Notes: a model not told the origin generated them from the letters alone. DNA of 64,000 bases from Lepus europaeus (GCF_033115175.1 NC_084834.1:11195294-11259293), one strand, 5' to 3'. Shown: positions 33,901-45,476, numbered from the stretch's first letter. Program-made: numbers and translations.

Positions 33901-34029
33901 GCATTGGTGGACGTCACCCTTCTGGGCCCAGAAAGAACCACCTTAGCTGGGCCTGGGTGCTCCCAATTCCCAGATGACTCTTGGGGACATTAAAGGGGAA
34001 AACTGAAATGCCAAGACAGATGTTCTGTG
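30931..34029. other. Intron 1, SINE-free 3.1 kb; no gene recognised
   Basis: GC-moderate sequence. A G-rich tract at 33042-33072 has G-quadruplex potential. Several open frames of 100-205 residues on both strands lack recognisable domains. A MIR relic is listed separately. Confidence 0.5.
32120..32240 (+). repeat. MIR-type relic
   Basis: CCAGGCACTGTGCTGGGTAC, TTTACACTCTCAGGTCCTC and CAGATTTGAACCTGAGACC match the MIR order. Confidence 0.6.
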
Positions 34030-34322
34030 CAGCAGTTACGAAGATGTTGCTTCCGGTGTCCAAATCCCATGTCGCAGAACTGGGTCCTGGCTGTACTCTG
34101 GAGTCCAGATTCCTACTAATGCACACCCTGGGAGGCAGCAGGGATGGCTCAAGTGTTTGGGTCCCTGGCACCCACATGGGAGACCCAGATAGATTGATTT
34201 CCCAGCTCCCAGCTTTGCTTGACTTAGCCCCAGCCATTGCAGGCATTTGGAGAGTGAACCAAAGGATAGCATCTCTGTCTCTCTCTCTCTCTCTCTTCCA
34301 AATAACTAAAATTTTAAAATAA
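34030..34322 (+). repeat. Old CSINE
   Basis: GACCCTGGGAGGCAGCAGG-type subfamily landmarks, CACCCACATGGGAGACCC and the CT-rich block. The head is decayed. Confidence 0.8.
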
Positions 34323-34880
34323 AATATATGCATTATAATCAAGCTTCAGTAGAAAAAGGGATAAAAGACATGAAGGTACAGTCTCCAAAAAAAAGAAATC
34401 CAGATGCTCAAGTAAGTTTGGAGAGAAAAAGCGCTTAAGCTCACTAGTAATAAGAAAAATGCTCATTAGGGCAAAACATCCTTTTTTGCTTATGAGGTGA
34501 AGGAAAGTTTGGAAAAGTGGTTATACCAGAGCTTTTAGGGCTTGGGGAAACGTTCATACTGCCAGCTGAGACATAAATTGGCATAGTCTTTCTGGAAGGC
34601 AGTTAACACAATTTTGAAACGTGTTGACTTTTTATATACCCTTTGACCCAGCAATTTCACTTTCAGGAATTTATTGCAAGACTGTGGAAAGTTTCAGCTG
34701 CAAGGATATTCATTCCAACAATTTTTACAGCAGTGCAAACATGGGAAATGTGATTATGATATAGCCATATGATTGAATACTATGTAATAAAAACTCTGTT
34801 ACAGAATAGCCCGTGTGGCCTAATGCTTCAGTCTACTACTGTCCAGTGTGAAAAGCGGTTTACAAAGCAACATGTAGAAA
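34323..34880 (+). repeat. Old LINE-1 fragment
   Basis: Plus-sense L1 end: CACTAGTAATAAGAAAAATGC, TTGACCCAGCAATTTCAC, GGAATTTATTGCAAGAC, TGATTGAATACTATGTAAT. Confidence 0.7.
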
Positions 34881-34891
34881 AGGACTCCAAG

Positions 34892-34938
34892 GTTTTTTTT
34901 TTTTTTTTAATTTATTTGAAAGAGTTACAGAGAATCAG

Positions 34939-34974
<36 letters not shown>

Positions 34975-35229
34975 CTCTGTCCACTGGTTCACTTCCCAAA
35001 TGGCCACAATGTCCAGAGTTGTAGCAATCCAAAACCAGGAGCCCGGAGCTTCTTCCAGGTTTCCCACACGGGTGCAGGTCCCAAGCACTTGGGCCATCCT
35101 CCACTGCTTTCCCAGGCCATAGCAGAGAGCTGGATCAGAAGTGGAGCAGCCGGGACTGGAACCAGCACCCATATGGGATGCCGGCACTGCAGGCGGTGGC
35201 TCCACTTGCTACACCATAGCACCGGCCCC
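34892..35229 (-). repeat. Full-length CSINE with target-site duplication
   Basis: AGGACTCCAAG flanks both sides (34881-34891, 35230-35240). GA microsatellite within. Confidence 0.95.
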
Positions 35230-35261
35230 AGGACTCCAAGTTTTAACTTGGAGATTCTGTA

Positions 35262-35545
35262 CAGGGGTAGGCATTTGGCACAGCAGTTCCATGCCGGTTG
35301 GGCTGCTCAGATCGATACTGGAGTACTTGGGTGAGAGTCCCAGCTCCGGCTCCTGACTCCAGCTTCCTGCTGAACATGTACCCTGGGAGACAGCAGTGAT
35401 GGCTGCCACATGTGTGGCAGGCCTGGACTGGGTTCCCAGCTCCCTAGCATGTGAGGGGTGAGCCAGCAAATGGGAACTTTCTCCCTCTCTCTCTCTTTAT
35501 CTATGTCTCTGCCTCTCAGATAAAAAAATTTAAAAATTTTTAAAA
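35262..35545 (+). repeat. Old CSINE
   Basis: GGGGTAGGCATTTGGCACAG head and ACCCTGGGAGACAGCAGTG body; tail GCCTCTCAGATAAAAAAAT. Confidence 0.85.
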
Positions 35546-36373
35546 TATCTACCCAATAATTTCGATAATGGTTGCCTTCAACAGTGCTAGTGCAAGTCAT
35601 TTTCTTCCATTTACTTGTTTTGACTTTCCAGCTTGTCTCACCAGCTTGTAGAGCTTTCACAATGAAGACCAAAACAATCATAGAGTTATTTTTAAGAGAG
35701 AAGCATCTGTGTCTAATATGTTACAATCCCCGGAGGAGGGAGTGGGAGAAGGGTCCAGTGGAAGAATGATTCAGGAACCCTCTTCCAGGGGAGATGTGGG
35801 AACTGAGCTTGGAGCAGCCCCACAGAGTGGAGAACCCGAGAAGATGGGTGGGGTGGGGCAGTTCGTGCTCATGAATATGCAAACCTGGAGGTGAAGATTT
35901 TTTTACAAAATGACAAGGCTGCATGGTTTGGAGACAGGATTAGAGGCACTGCAAGCCTCACAAGCACTCAGGTTGGTAGGGGTGGTACCAAGGGGAAGGC
36001 AGGTGCGGGCTGGGGGCAGGAGAGCATCGTGGGGCGGGCGCTGCCCCAGCCAGCCTGCAACCACATTGGGGCTGGGCATGCGCTGCCTGTCTGTGCAGCC
36101 TTGGGCAACTCGCTGAAGCTATGTGTGCCTCAGCTTCCTCCTGAGGGTGACAGTGGTGTCAGGGCACCCAGTGAGTTCAAACGTTCTGGTGCATGGTCCC
36201 CCCTTATCCCAGGGGGCAGGTTCCGGGGACCCCCAAGGAAGCCTGGGACTGCAGGTAGTGCCCGATCCACACTCTGGCTTCCCTGTGCATCCTTACCCAC
36301 GATCAAGTTTAGTTCCTAAATTAGGCACAGTAAAGGGTTAATGATAATAAACCAATGATAAATAGAACCATTC
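35546..36373. other. Intron 1, no gene recognised; MIR core near 36085-36160
   Basis: GCCTTGGGCAACTCGCTGAAG followed by GTGCCTCAGCTTCCTC is a reversed MIR core. The remainder is unique. Confidence 0.5.
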
Positions 36374-36694
36374 TTTTCTTAAAGATTTCCTTCTTTCTTT
36401 CTTTGAAAGACAGTTACAGAGAGAAAGGGAGAGAGACAGAGAAAGGGAGATCTTCCATCTGCTGGTTCGCTCCTGAAATGGCTGCAATGGCCATTGCTGG
36501 GCCAGGCAGAACCCAGGAGCCTAGAACTCCATCCGGGTCTCCCACCTGGGTGGCAGGGACCCAAGCACTTGAGCCATCTTCTCAGGCATATTTGCAGGGA
36601 GCTGGATCAGAAGTGCAGCAGCCAGGACTTGAACCTCTTACAGGATGCTGGAGTTACAGGTGGCAGCTTAACCCACTGTGCCACAATGCCAGCC
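36374..36694 (-). repeat. CSINE
   Basis: TCTTAAAGATTTCCTTC tail to GCCACAATGCCAGCC head, with AGAACCATTCT/AGAACAGTTCT as a probable decayed duplication. Confidence 0.9.
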
Positions 36695-37569
36695 TGAAAA
36701 CAGAACAGTTCTAATACAAGTACGTGAAGGTGGTCTGTCTCAGAGTGTCTTCTTACCCATACTCTCCTTCTTCTGACACAGATTTCTGTTCCCTTCCTCT
36801 CAATGTCATGGGTACGAGACACACATTCTTACTGTAGCTATTAGCAATCTTGGCGTGTGGTGTTTTCTTATTGACAATTCACTTTCACTTAAAGGAAGTG
36901 CTTATGGCTTCTCTTTGGATATCTGAATCATTGGCATCACCACTCCTGTACTCTGGCACCATTGATTAGCAGGTAAATTAGGAGCTACTTGAACAAAAGC
37001 GCTGGCATCAGCCAGGATAAGCTGTTAAGTGACTAACGGGAGGGTAGTGCATAACTTGTGGCCCAACTGGACAAAGGGATGATTCACATCTTGGGTAGGA
37101 CGGAGCAGGCTAGTATGTTTTTCATGTTGCTGATCAGAAGGGCACACGATTTAAACGTAAGAGTTGTCTGTCTCTGGTATTTTCTATTGAATGTGTTCGG
37201 ATCACGTTAGACCACAGGTAATTGAAGCTGTCAACACGCAGTGCTCCAGAAAGACCCACGTGGGTTCAGCTACAGCAGGGCTGGCTGGATAGAGACTAAT
37301 GGTAGGAGGTACATTTTCTTATCCATCACTTCTAAAAATGTGGAGGTTGTCTAGTTATGCCTTTATCATTGGTTTATGGCTTAAATTCTATGTGGCCAGA
37401 CGTTTCTCTATCATTGGGTATGGGGGGCTTTGCTGCATGACCCGACTTGGGACCCTTTTTGGTAAATCTGCCATGTGTTCCTACGGTCAGTCTCTCCCCT
37501 GTAGTCCATGCATAAACCTGTATTTCCAACCCCCAGTTGGTTTCCATCTAGATTTAGCTACTCAGTTTC
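36695..37569. other. Intron 1, no gene recognised
   Basis: AT-leaning unique sequence. It may contain the 3' untranslated part of the possible retrocopy described next, but no poly-A remnant is visible. Confidence 0.45.
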
Positions 37570-38290
37570 CCCATTCCGGATCCTTCAGCGCCTCTTAGGC
37601 AGCCAAACCAACATCTGGGATTCTTTTTCCTTTGGCCTTAAAAACTCCCTCCAGTATTCCCATCTTGTGGATCTGGTAACAAATTGCCTGCTTTTTGTTT
37701 GTCTGGAATGTTCTTTTGCCTTTGTTTTCTTCACCGGGACAGGTTCTGGGTTGACTGCTGTGTTGGTCACCCCATCAGGCTGTGCCCTGTTGGTCCCTTA
37801 TTTGGTTCAGGAGCTAACAGCTGCTGTTCCTGCTCTTTCTGGGGGTGATGAACCTTTTCTCCTCGGGCTGCCTTCAGGATTTTCTCCTTTTTTTCTGGAG
37901 TTTCCCTAGCTGATTTCGATGTGCCCAGCAGTGGCTTCCTTTGCAAACTGTGCTGCCAAAGTTTGATATCTTCTGCCAGTTTGGGTAAATTCTTAGCCAA
38001 GTATTTCTCTCCCAGTTTTTCACCTGAGTATTTTCTCTCCTCTCCTTTGGGATATCGGCGATAGGCAGTGTAGGTCTTTCCAACAACTCTCTGCCCCTCG
38101 GAAAGCCTGGGCCACTCACAGCTTCCCACCTCCTCCTTGGCAGGCTCTGAACTTCAGTTTTGCTCTTTGCCATCCTGGCGGCTGCCTCAAGCGAAGCTGA
38201 GCTGCCCCACCCGGCGACCACTGCCTTGGAACTGGCAGGGGGAAACGCGGAGGGAGGCAAATGGGAGGCTCGCCCTGCCGCACCTCCCAC
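37570..38290 (-). pseudogene. Possible decayed retrocopy, unidentified parent
   Basis: On the minus strand, a short GC- and CpG-rich leader is followed by an ATG (38174) and a lysine/glutamate-rich coding-like stretch that crosses three frames: MAKSKTEVQSLPRRR, then KTYTAYRRYPKGEERKYSGE and EKYLAKNLPKLAEDIKLWQ, then VPVKKTKAKEHSRQTKSRQ. Frame changes every 100-300 bases with coding-like composition suggest an intronless copy of a basic protein that has picked up indels. I do not recognise the parent and see no target-site duplication or A-tail. It could be chance. Confidence 0.35.
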
Positions 38291-38345
38291 CTCTCTGGAC
38301 TCTTGGCTTCTGAGTCCTTGCTGCTTCTGCAGCTTCCCAGGGTCT

Positions 38346-38396
38346 GTAAATATAATATATATTATATATATATAATTACATATTATATATATAACA
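38346..38396. repeat. (AT)-rich palindromic tract
   Basis: Alternating TATAATATAT...ATATATATAACA with self-complementary halves. Confidence 0.85.
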
Positions 38397-39907
38397 GAAC
38401 AGATGCATGGCTCTTACAGAAATACAAAGATGTGGTTTCTGTCCCTTGGGACTTCGGGTCAGGAGGTAGAGCCAGATGTGGCACAAGCCAGATGTAAAGC
38501 AAAATGCCATTTTAACAGCATTGACCTGCACTAACTGCTACCCTGGAGTGTCTCCCATCCCCTCCCAGTCTTGCCTTGCTTCCCTAGAGAGGATGAACCC
38601 CAGCACCTGCCTCCTCTGCTCCCCAGGGTGTGGTTAGACCCAGAGGAGCCTGTGGCCATGAATGAGCTTCGACAGGAAGGAGACACGGCCAGGACATCAC
38701 TAGTTGCTCAGGCGGTGGTGTGAGGGGCTGTCCCAGGGACCCCTCCACTCTCCGGCTTTGTTTATGGGTTAGTCCTGTGTGTGATGAGGATCGCAGGGTC
38801 TCCGGTGACACCAGCGGGCTTTTTGAAGCCTCTCATTTTGGCTGTCCCCCCATGCACTGGCGTCTCTGCCCCAGCGCCACTGTAGGGCACTGGGCACCAC
38901 TGGCTGGACATTCCAAAGGGCAGAATACTGCCTGTCTCCAAGGCCTGTTATCCCATCGCAGGCAGCTCTGACTGTGGGAAAGGTACCTAATCCTTCCTTG
39001 ATGTCACACGTCGGGAACTGTGGAGTATGGTTGGCTTACCTCTGTGCAGGTGGTTTAAAAAAATGCATGATGCATGATGCACCTTTAGCTTTCATCCGTT
39101 GGTCCTGGTTTTTCCCCCTGGGAGTCCCACATTTCACACTTGCAGCCCTTGTAAGATAGCTTCTTGCTGTCTGAGTTATGGAGGGACAAAACTCCCCTCC
39201 GTGCTCAGAGCAGGCAAGACAGGGCCCATAGCACGCCCTGGAGACAGGCACTGTGCAAGGGAAGGGAATTGCCTCCCCGGCATCCTTGGGTTCTTGGAGG
39301 GTGGAACCCGCCTCGGGGTGGCTCTGAGGCTGCGGCTTGCAGACTCAGTCCTGCTCAAGATGCACCCCGACCAGGAGGAGCAGGAGGGGCTTTGCCACGG
39401 ACTCCTTCACTCGGTGGTCTCACTCGCTGGCGGAGCAGAGTGGAAGGTGTGATTGGAGCAGGAGACGTGCTGATGGAGTGGGAGGCCCGGGCCCGAAAAC
39501 TGGTGGAGGAATCTTGGGGTGTGTGCACCGGAAGAGACCCTGCAGCGAGGTCAGCATGGGTGGGGAGCGGGGCTCAGGATGACACAGCCTGTGGGCAGCT
39601 GCCCTCCATTCTACCCGTAGCCACAGTCTACAGACCCTGCTTCCAGTTCAGCTAGAGGGTGTTCTGCTCCCTGCCGAGTGTCCTGCCCAGGGAAGCTTTC
39701 CAGTGATACCCGGAAGGCGGCCGGGCAAAAGAGGCCGGAGCTCGGGGACCCGCCTGGTGGAAACGGGAGTTGGGAGCGGAGGCAGGTTTGCGTGTGGGAC
39801 GGGAGGAGCTGCACGCCCCAAGCCGAGGAGTAGGAAGTGGCTGGGGTGCCGTGTGGGTGTCCGAAGCCCCACGTGCCCGTCCTAACGCACCTGCTCTGTC
39901 TTTGCAG
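38397..39907. other. Intron 1, SINE-free stretch before exon 2
   Basis: No repeat recognised beyond a small GATGCATGATGCAT direct repeat near 39064. Several long open frames overlap in GC-rich sequence but have no known motif. Confidence 0.5.
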
Positions 39908-39983
39908 GAAGCACCTGCCGCCACTGAGCTGGCCCGCCCCGCCCAGGGCTCCTTCCGTGGGATCCTTCGGCCACCGCACGGGG
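39908..39983 (+). other. LOXL2: LOXL2 exon 2, 5' untranslated part
   Basis: These 76 bases lie between the acceptor and the start codon. They contain no upstream ATG and are GC-rich. The frame upstream of the ATG is open back into the intron, so the start is chosen by homology to the LOXL2 signal peptide and by context (G at -3 and at +4). Confidence 0.85.
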
Positions 39984-40347
39984 ATGGAGAGGCTGCTGGG
40001 CTCCTGTCCGCGCTGCTGCCTGGCTGTGCTCGTCCTGCTGCCCACCCTGAGCCTGGCCCAGTACGAGAGCTGGCCCTCCTCGCTCCAGTACCCCGAGTAC
40101 TTCCAGCAGCCGGCCCCCGAGTACCAGCAGCCCCAGGTACCCTCGGACGTGGTCAAGATCCAGCTGCGCCTGGCCGGCCAGAAGAGAAAGCACAGCGAAG
40201 GCCGGGTGGAGGTGTACTATGACGGCCAGTGGGGCACCGTGTGCGACGACGACTTCTCCATCCACGCCGCCCACGTGGTCTGCCGGGAGCTGGGATACGT
40301 GGAAGCCAAGTCCTGGACTGCCAGCTCCTCCTACGGCAGAGGCGAAG
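39984..40347 (+). CDS. LOXL2: LOXL2 exon 2 coding part: signal peptide and first half of SRCR domain 1
   Basis: LOXL2 is a secreted, copper-dependent amine oxidase with a lysine tyrosylquinone cofactor. It oxidises lysines in collagens and elastin to start matrix cross-linking, and nuclear and ER roles have also been reported. This exon encodes residues 1-121 plus the first base of codon 122. Residues 1-25 form a signal peptide: a short polar start, hydrophobic CCLAVLVLLPTLSLA, and likely cleavage before QYESW. Residues 26-55 are a Tyr/Gln/Pro-rich linker (YPEYFQQPAPEYQQPQ). SRCR domain 1 starts near residue 57 (VKIQLRLAG) and carries the family signature GRVEVYYDGQWGTVCDDD, with Cys87 and Cys100 visible. 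The linker is about three residues longer (SSLQ region, 32-35) than I recall for human LOXL2. There are no frameshifts or stops. The other four LOX-family members lack this linker-SRCR combination or differ in sequence, so LOXL2 is firm. Confidence 0.96.
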
Positions 40348-40699
40348 GTAAAAGGCTCCGGGGCTCCGGTCTGGGCAGTGTCCCCTGTTGAGACCCAGGG
40401 CAGTCTCCCAGCAGCTCAGCCTGGGGCAGGAAGCTGTGGATGGTTTCCTGGTAGCCGCTGGCCGGTGCCGGTGTGGCTGTGGCCGGCAGGAAGGCAGGAG
40501 CGGAGGGGGGCTGGGAGGACCAGTGAGCAGCCCTCCTGATTTGCCTGGGCTGAGCAGGGAAAGTCTCTCCGCAAACCAGGACCCCTGCCACACCCCAGGT
40601 AGGGGTGACATCAGCTCACCCGGCCCCTGTGGGCCATGTGCCCTGCCTGGGGGCTCTGTCAGCACAGGGGCTGTCCTCCAAGTGGCTCCGAGGAGGGCT

Positions 40700-40765
40700 G
40701 ACCTATCCAGCAGTGTGTTGTCCAGCCTCAGTTTCCCCAGCTGGAAACTGGGCTCTCAAGAACTC
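40700..40765 (-). repeat. Possible MIR core
   Basis: GCCTCAGTTTCCCCAGCTGG with AAACTGGGCTCTC is the reversed MIR core signature. Confidence 0.45.
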
Positions 40766-40826
40766 TGGAAAGTTTATTAGTCCATGTTTTCAAATGAGAC
40801 GGTAGATAAGGGTGGAAGGTGGTTTC

Positions 40827-41168
40827 TTTTTTTTTTTTTTTTAAAGAAAAAACTTATTTACTTGAAAGGCAGAGTTACAGGGAGAGAGAGGGAGAGACAG
40901 AGAGAGGGATCTTCTATCCACTGGTTCCCTCGCCAAGTGGCTGCAATGGCCGGAGCAGGGCCAGGCCAAACCAGGAGCCAGGAGCTTCCTCTGGGTCTTC
41001 CACGTGGGTACAGGGGCCCAAGGACCTGGGCCATCCTCTACTGCTTTTCCCAGGCACATTAGCAGGGAATTGCATTGGAAGTGGAGCAGCTGGGACTCAA
41101 ACTGGTGCCCATATGGGATGCCGGCATCACAGGGGGCAGTTTTACTCTCTACGCCACAACGCCGGCCC
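40827..41168 (-). repeat. Full-length CSINE
   Basis: Tail TTTTTTTTTAAAGAAAAAAC to CACAACGCCGGCCCC. Confidence 0.93.
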
Positions 41169-41822
41169 CTTAAAAAAGTTCATGGTCCAGAGTTTAGTGT
41201 TCCCCATCCCAGGGTTGGTAAAGCAAAGGCGGCTCCTCCATCGGGCTGGGCCTCAGCATGGGTCCGTCTGCTGCGCTAAAGACTGATGGGCTAATCCCAT
41301 GCTGACTGTGTACGAATCACCAGAGGGGGTGAAACATGCAGAGTATCTCAGCCCTTAGCCGAGGTGCATGGAGCCCGGGGCAGGGCGGCTGCTGCTGGGG
41401 CTTGGGCAGTGACTGTAGCCAGGTTAGGGGGTGTGGAAGGAGATGCCAGTGGGGCTCCCTCCCAGCCCTCCTTCCTGAGACTCGGAGGATGCTCCATCGC
41501 GAACGCCTCTGAGCTCTGTGTAGTTGACAATTTCCTGTTGGAGCCGCTGGCTCAGGAGGCCACGTTTACGGCCAGATGTCCTCAGAGCTCACCCTGGCCC
41601 CTCAGCAGTGGGAGAGGAAGCAGCCCAGATGCATGAGCGGACGCTGTCTCAGCTCATTTCCAGTCTCCTCTAACACAACTTCTCCTGAGCCTCCTTTCCT
41701 CCAAATCTCTGAGCTGCCCGGGGGACGTCAGATCCATGTTTCCTGTGCTTGGCTTTCCAGCCTTCTTGACTTAACAACAAAGGCTTAGAGAGACAGTGGG
41801 TTTTTCCCAGTGACAGCTTTCT
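41169..41822. other. Intron 2, no feature recognised
   Basis: GC-moderate unique sequence. Open frame 41364-41636 has no known domain. Confidence 0.5.
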
Positions 41823-42158
41823 TGTTTAAGGTTTGTTTTATTTCTTTGAAAGGCAACGTGACAGAGAGAGAGTGGGAGACAGAGAGAGAGATCTTCCATC
41901 TGCTGGTTCTCTCCTCAAATGGCTGCAAACAGCCAGGGTTGCACCGGGCTGAAATCGAGAGCCAGGACCTTCATCCATGTCTCTTCTATGTGGGTGCAGG
42001 GACCCAAGTCCTTGGGCCATCCTCTGCTGCTTTGCAAAGCACATTAGCAGGGAGCTGGATCAGATTTGCAGAGCCACCAAAGCTGGAACCAGCACTCTGA
42101 TAGGGGATGCTGGCTTCGCAAGTGGTGGTTTGACCTGCCATACCACAGCGCCGGCCCC
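41823..42158 (-). repeat. CSINE
   Basis: GTTTGTTTTATTTCTTTGAAAG to CACAGCGCCGGCCCC. CAGCTTTCTTGTTT and CAGCTTTGTTTC flank it as a probable duplication. Confidence 0.92.
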
Positions 42159-42478
42159 CACAGCTTTGTTTCTGTCCAGATGCACACCTTACCTGTCACC
42201 AGACCAGGTGATTGTGGCTGCTCCCATTAGGAGCAGGCGTGGGGTGGCTGGGGAGGTGGGTTTACCTGGTGGGACGTGGTCAGGCAGGAATGACAGATGG
42301 GAAGTTCAAGGGCAGAAAGGTAATGTAAGAAAGGAGATCAAAATCAAGGTCGTGAAGCCCCTGCTGGGGGCTGTGGTTGAGACCAGTAGCTTACGCAGAC
42401 ACTTACAGCCCACCTTATGTTCACAGCACTAAGAGGGTAGAAACTCAGTCCGGTTATGGTGTTCAGAAGTGAGGCCTT
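42159..42478. other. Intron 2, no feature recognised
   Basis: Unique-looking sequence between two SINEs. Confidence 0.5.
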
Positions 42479-42748
42479 ATTTTTTTTAAGATTTATTTAT
42501 TTGAAAGATATTAGATATAGAGAGATTTTATGTGTGTATGAGAGAGACTTTCCATCTGCCGGTTCACTCCCCAAATGGCGTCAAGAGCCAGGGCTGGAGG
42601 CTGGAACTCCATCCAGGTCTCCTATGAGTGTGGTGGGGCCCCAAACACTTGGGCCATCTTCCACTGCCTTCCCAGGTGCATTAGTAAGGAGCTGATCAGA
42701 AGTGGAGCAGCCAGGATTCAAACCGGCGCTCATATGGGACACCAGGCC
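42479..42748 (-). repeat. CSINE, head truncated
   Basis: TTTTTTTAAGATTTATTTATTTG to CCGGCGCTCATATGGGACACC. AGGCCTT lies at both ends. Confidence 0.88.
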
Positions 42749-43348
42749 TTTAGGAAGTGATGAGGTTGCATAAGACCAGGACGGTGGAGCTCCCACGACT
42801 GATGCCTGGCAGCCGTGTACGAGCCCACTCAGACACACCCCCGCCCAGGCCCCTTCCTTGCCGTGTGAGCCTCCATAAAGTTAGATTGCTTCGGGCATTT
42901 CATTAGAGCGACAGAAAAGCAGCTACACGGGGAAGGGGAAGTCGTAGGTGGGGCTCTGAAGGGTTGTGCAGAGCTGCTAGGACCCATGGCCCGTGGGTCC
43001 CCACTGAGAGAGGGGGCGTGGAGGCAAGGTGGGAGGGCTGGAAGGAGATTGAGGAGGGTGCAGGGGTCAGGCATGGCAAACTGAGCTCCAAGCGTGGGGG
43101 AGAAGCCAGCACCAGGGCCAGGGGAGCCACTGCAGAGGAGCTGCGGCAACCCAGAGTCCAGGCGTGCTGGCAAGGTCGTCCGTGTGGTGTGACAAGGAGA
43201 GCATCAGAGGGCGGGGAGAAACGGACGCTAAGGTGAACGCTGACTCCTGTCCAGGGCTTTAAGAGTCGAGCTGTCTATTTAAAGTAAGATATGGTCATTT
43301 GTTATGGCTGATCTTTTAAATATAAATATATTTGTACAGTATGTTTTT
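42749..43348. other. Intron 2, GC-rich, no feature recognised
   Basis: Purine-rich plus strand around 42990-43160. Overlapping open frames without known domains. Confidence 0.5.
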
Positions 43349-43704
43349 TCTCTTTCTTTAAAAGATTTATTTATTTATTTATTTGAAAGTCAGAGCTACA
43401 GAGAGAGAGAGAAGGAGAGGCAGATAGAGAGAGAGAGAGAGAGAGGTCTTGCATCCTCTGGTTCACTCCCCAAATGGCTGCAATGTCCAGAGCTGAGCTG
43501 ATCCAAAGCCAGGAGCCAGGAGCTTCTTCCTGGTCTCCCACATGGATGCAGGGATCCAAGGACTTGGGCCATCTTCTACTGCTTTCCTAGGCCACAGCAG
43601 AGAGCTGGATCAGAAGTGGAGCAGCCAGGACTCGAACCGGCAGCCATATGGGATGCCAGCACTGCAGGCGACAGCTTAACCCTTGGCGCCACCATGCTGG
43701 CCCC
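43349..43704 (-). repeat. Full-length CSINE with probable target-site duplication
   Basis: TGTACAGTATGTTTTT and TGTACTGTATATTTTT flank it. Contains a GA-rich run. Confidence 0.93.
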
Positions 43705-44005
43705 ATGTACTGTATATTTTTCTAAGAAGAAAAAAATCTAGGAAGACTTTTGAATGTTTTCACCATAAGGAAATGATAAATATTTGAGGAGATTTGCGCA
43801 CTATATGATGTATACATGCATTGAAACGTCACATGGAACCCCAAGAATAGCTGTAATTCCTATATGTACTCGAGACACAGGTCATGGCTGTGATTGTATT
43901 TGGATCCCATCAGCACGAGTGCCGGTTTCTCAGCACTGGTTACGTGACGGGCACTCGGAGGATACTAACATCCGCTTTGATTGGGAGACCTGGCAAAGTG
44001 ATGCT

Positions 44006-44222
44006 GGGAGGAGAGGCACTTGGCCCAGCAGTTAAGGTCCTGTGTCCCCTATAGGAGCTCCTGGCACCTGTTCCTGGCTCCACTCCTGACTGCAGCTTCC
44101 TGCTACTGCAGACCCTGGGAGGCAGCAGTGATGGGTCACGTAACTGAGCTCCTGCCACCCACCTGGGAGACCTGGATCGAGTTCCTGGGATGGAATCTCT
44201 CATAAACACATAAATAAATAAT
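44006..44222 (+). repeat. Old CSINE, shortened
   Basis: GGAGAGGCACTTGGCCCAGC head, ACCCTGGGAGGCAGCAGTG, tail ACACATAAATAAATAA. The region with the CT-rich block is deleted. Confidence 0.82.
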
Positions 44223-45188
44223 GGGGCTTGGGACGGTGACCTCAGACTTTGGCCAGTGCCCAGGGCTGTAAGCAGGTGGGGTTAAGCCTATCCCCCAGGC
44301 TCTGTGGGCACGCTGGTAACACAGCATCCTGGCCTCATGGGGGCTGCCCCTCCGTCACTCCCCCAGCTTCTCTCTATGAAGCTCTGGCTGCAGTTCCAGC
44401 CATGGCCCACGAACAGGTCACCTCTCCCACAGCATCTCTGAGCTTGGGCCAACCCCGGGCCTGTGGGAAGAGTTCTGGAGGGCGTGCCCTCCCCATTCCC
44501 AGCCTCCAAGTGGGCCTCTGAGCACCTGAACCAGGGAGGGTCCTGTCCACCCAGCCACCTGCCTGTCTGGACCGGAGCGACAGAGCCGGCCGTGACCGTG
44601 TGGGGCCCTGCGGGTTCTGCCTTTGCCCTAACACAGCCTCAGAGGCAGGCTCTGGCTCCCAGCACCATCCCATTTATGGCCTTTGTTTTGCACAGGCTCT
44701 GTTCATTTGTTGGTGAGTCTCTCCGGTCATCCGGAGAGCATTTCTTGCAGTCAGTGGGCAGAAAGAGTAAAATGACATTTGGCTTCCGATGGGATGGCCC
44801 TCTGGGTCCGAAGCGGGAGCCTCACATTGTGTCCCAAGTGCTGCTTCCCTCACAGCTCGGAGACGGCCCTTACGCGACCAGGCCCAGACCCACCCTGTGT
44901 TCCAGCAGGCGCACCCTGGAGCAGTGAACACAAGACAGTCTAAGCAATGTGCATGAGGCATAGCAAGGAAATAAACATCGCCGCTGAAGTCAGGCCAGAG
45001 CGTACACGGTGCGTGGTGAAGCGGCCTCGGGCCAAGTGCAGAGCGACATATCCGCCAAGACCTGGCGCGTGCAGGGAAAGACTGTTGCGGGGGCTGGGGG
45101 AGGGTTGTTGAAAGAGAGCAGCTCTTCTGGGAAACTTAGCTCCCTCTAGGACTCCAGGGTGCCAATTTCAAATGCACCCTATCCAAAA
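44223..45188. other. Intron 2, no feature recognised
   Basis: GC-rich unique sequence. The 154-residue frame from 44463 has no known motif. Confidence 0.5.
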
Positions 45189-45476
45189 GAGGGCGAGTGT
45201 TTGGCACAGCGGTTAAGATACCTCCCGGGATGCCTCCATCCTGTATCAGGGTTCAAGTTCCAGGTTGTCCACTTCTGATCCAGCTTCCTGCTGATGTCAC
45301 CCTGGGAGGGACTTGAGTCGCTGCCACCCACATGGACTTCCAGGCTCCTGGCTTTGGCCTGGCCCAAACCCAGGCTGATGCTGGCATTTGGGAAGCAAAC
45401 CAGTGGGTAGAAGTGCTCTTGGTCACTCTTTTCTCTCCCTCTGTCTCTCTCTCTCTCTTCCTTTCAAATAACATGA
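45189..45476 (+). repeat. Old CSINE
   Basis: GCGAGTGTTTGGCACAGCGG head and CCTTTCAAATAACATG tail. It is followed by a (TTTA)n run at 45484-45511. Confidence 0.85.

Larger units (their letters stand above)
21441..39907 (+). other. LOXL2 intron 1 (18.5 kb)
   Basis: A GT-AG intron: donor GTAAGG, acceptor TGTCTTTGCAG with a pyrimidine-rich tract. The first 2.2 kb is CpG-island and repeat-poor sequence. The rest carries CSINEs, minus-strand L1 pieces, MIR relics and a possible retrocopy. I see no further coding exon. Confidence 0.85.

Noticed and set aside
39837..39983. Upstream in-frame ATG at 39837 as the LOXL2 start
   Set aside because: It lies in intron 1 upstream of the acceptor at 39901-39907. 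The ATG at 39984 gives the expected signal peptide.
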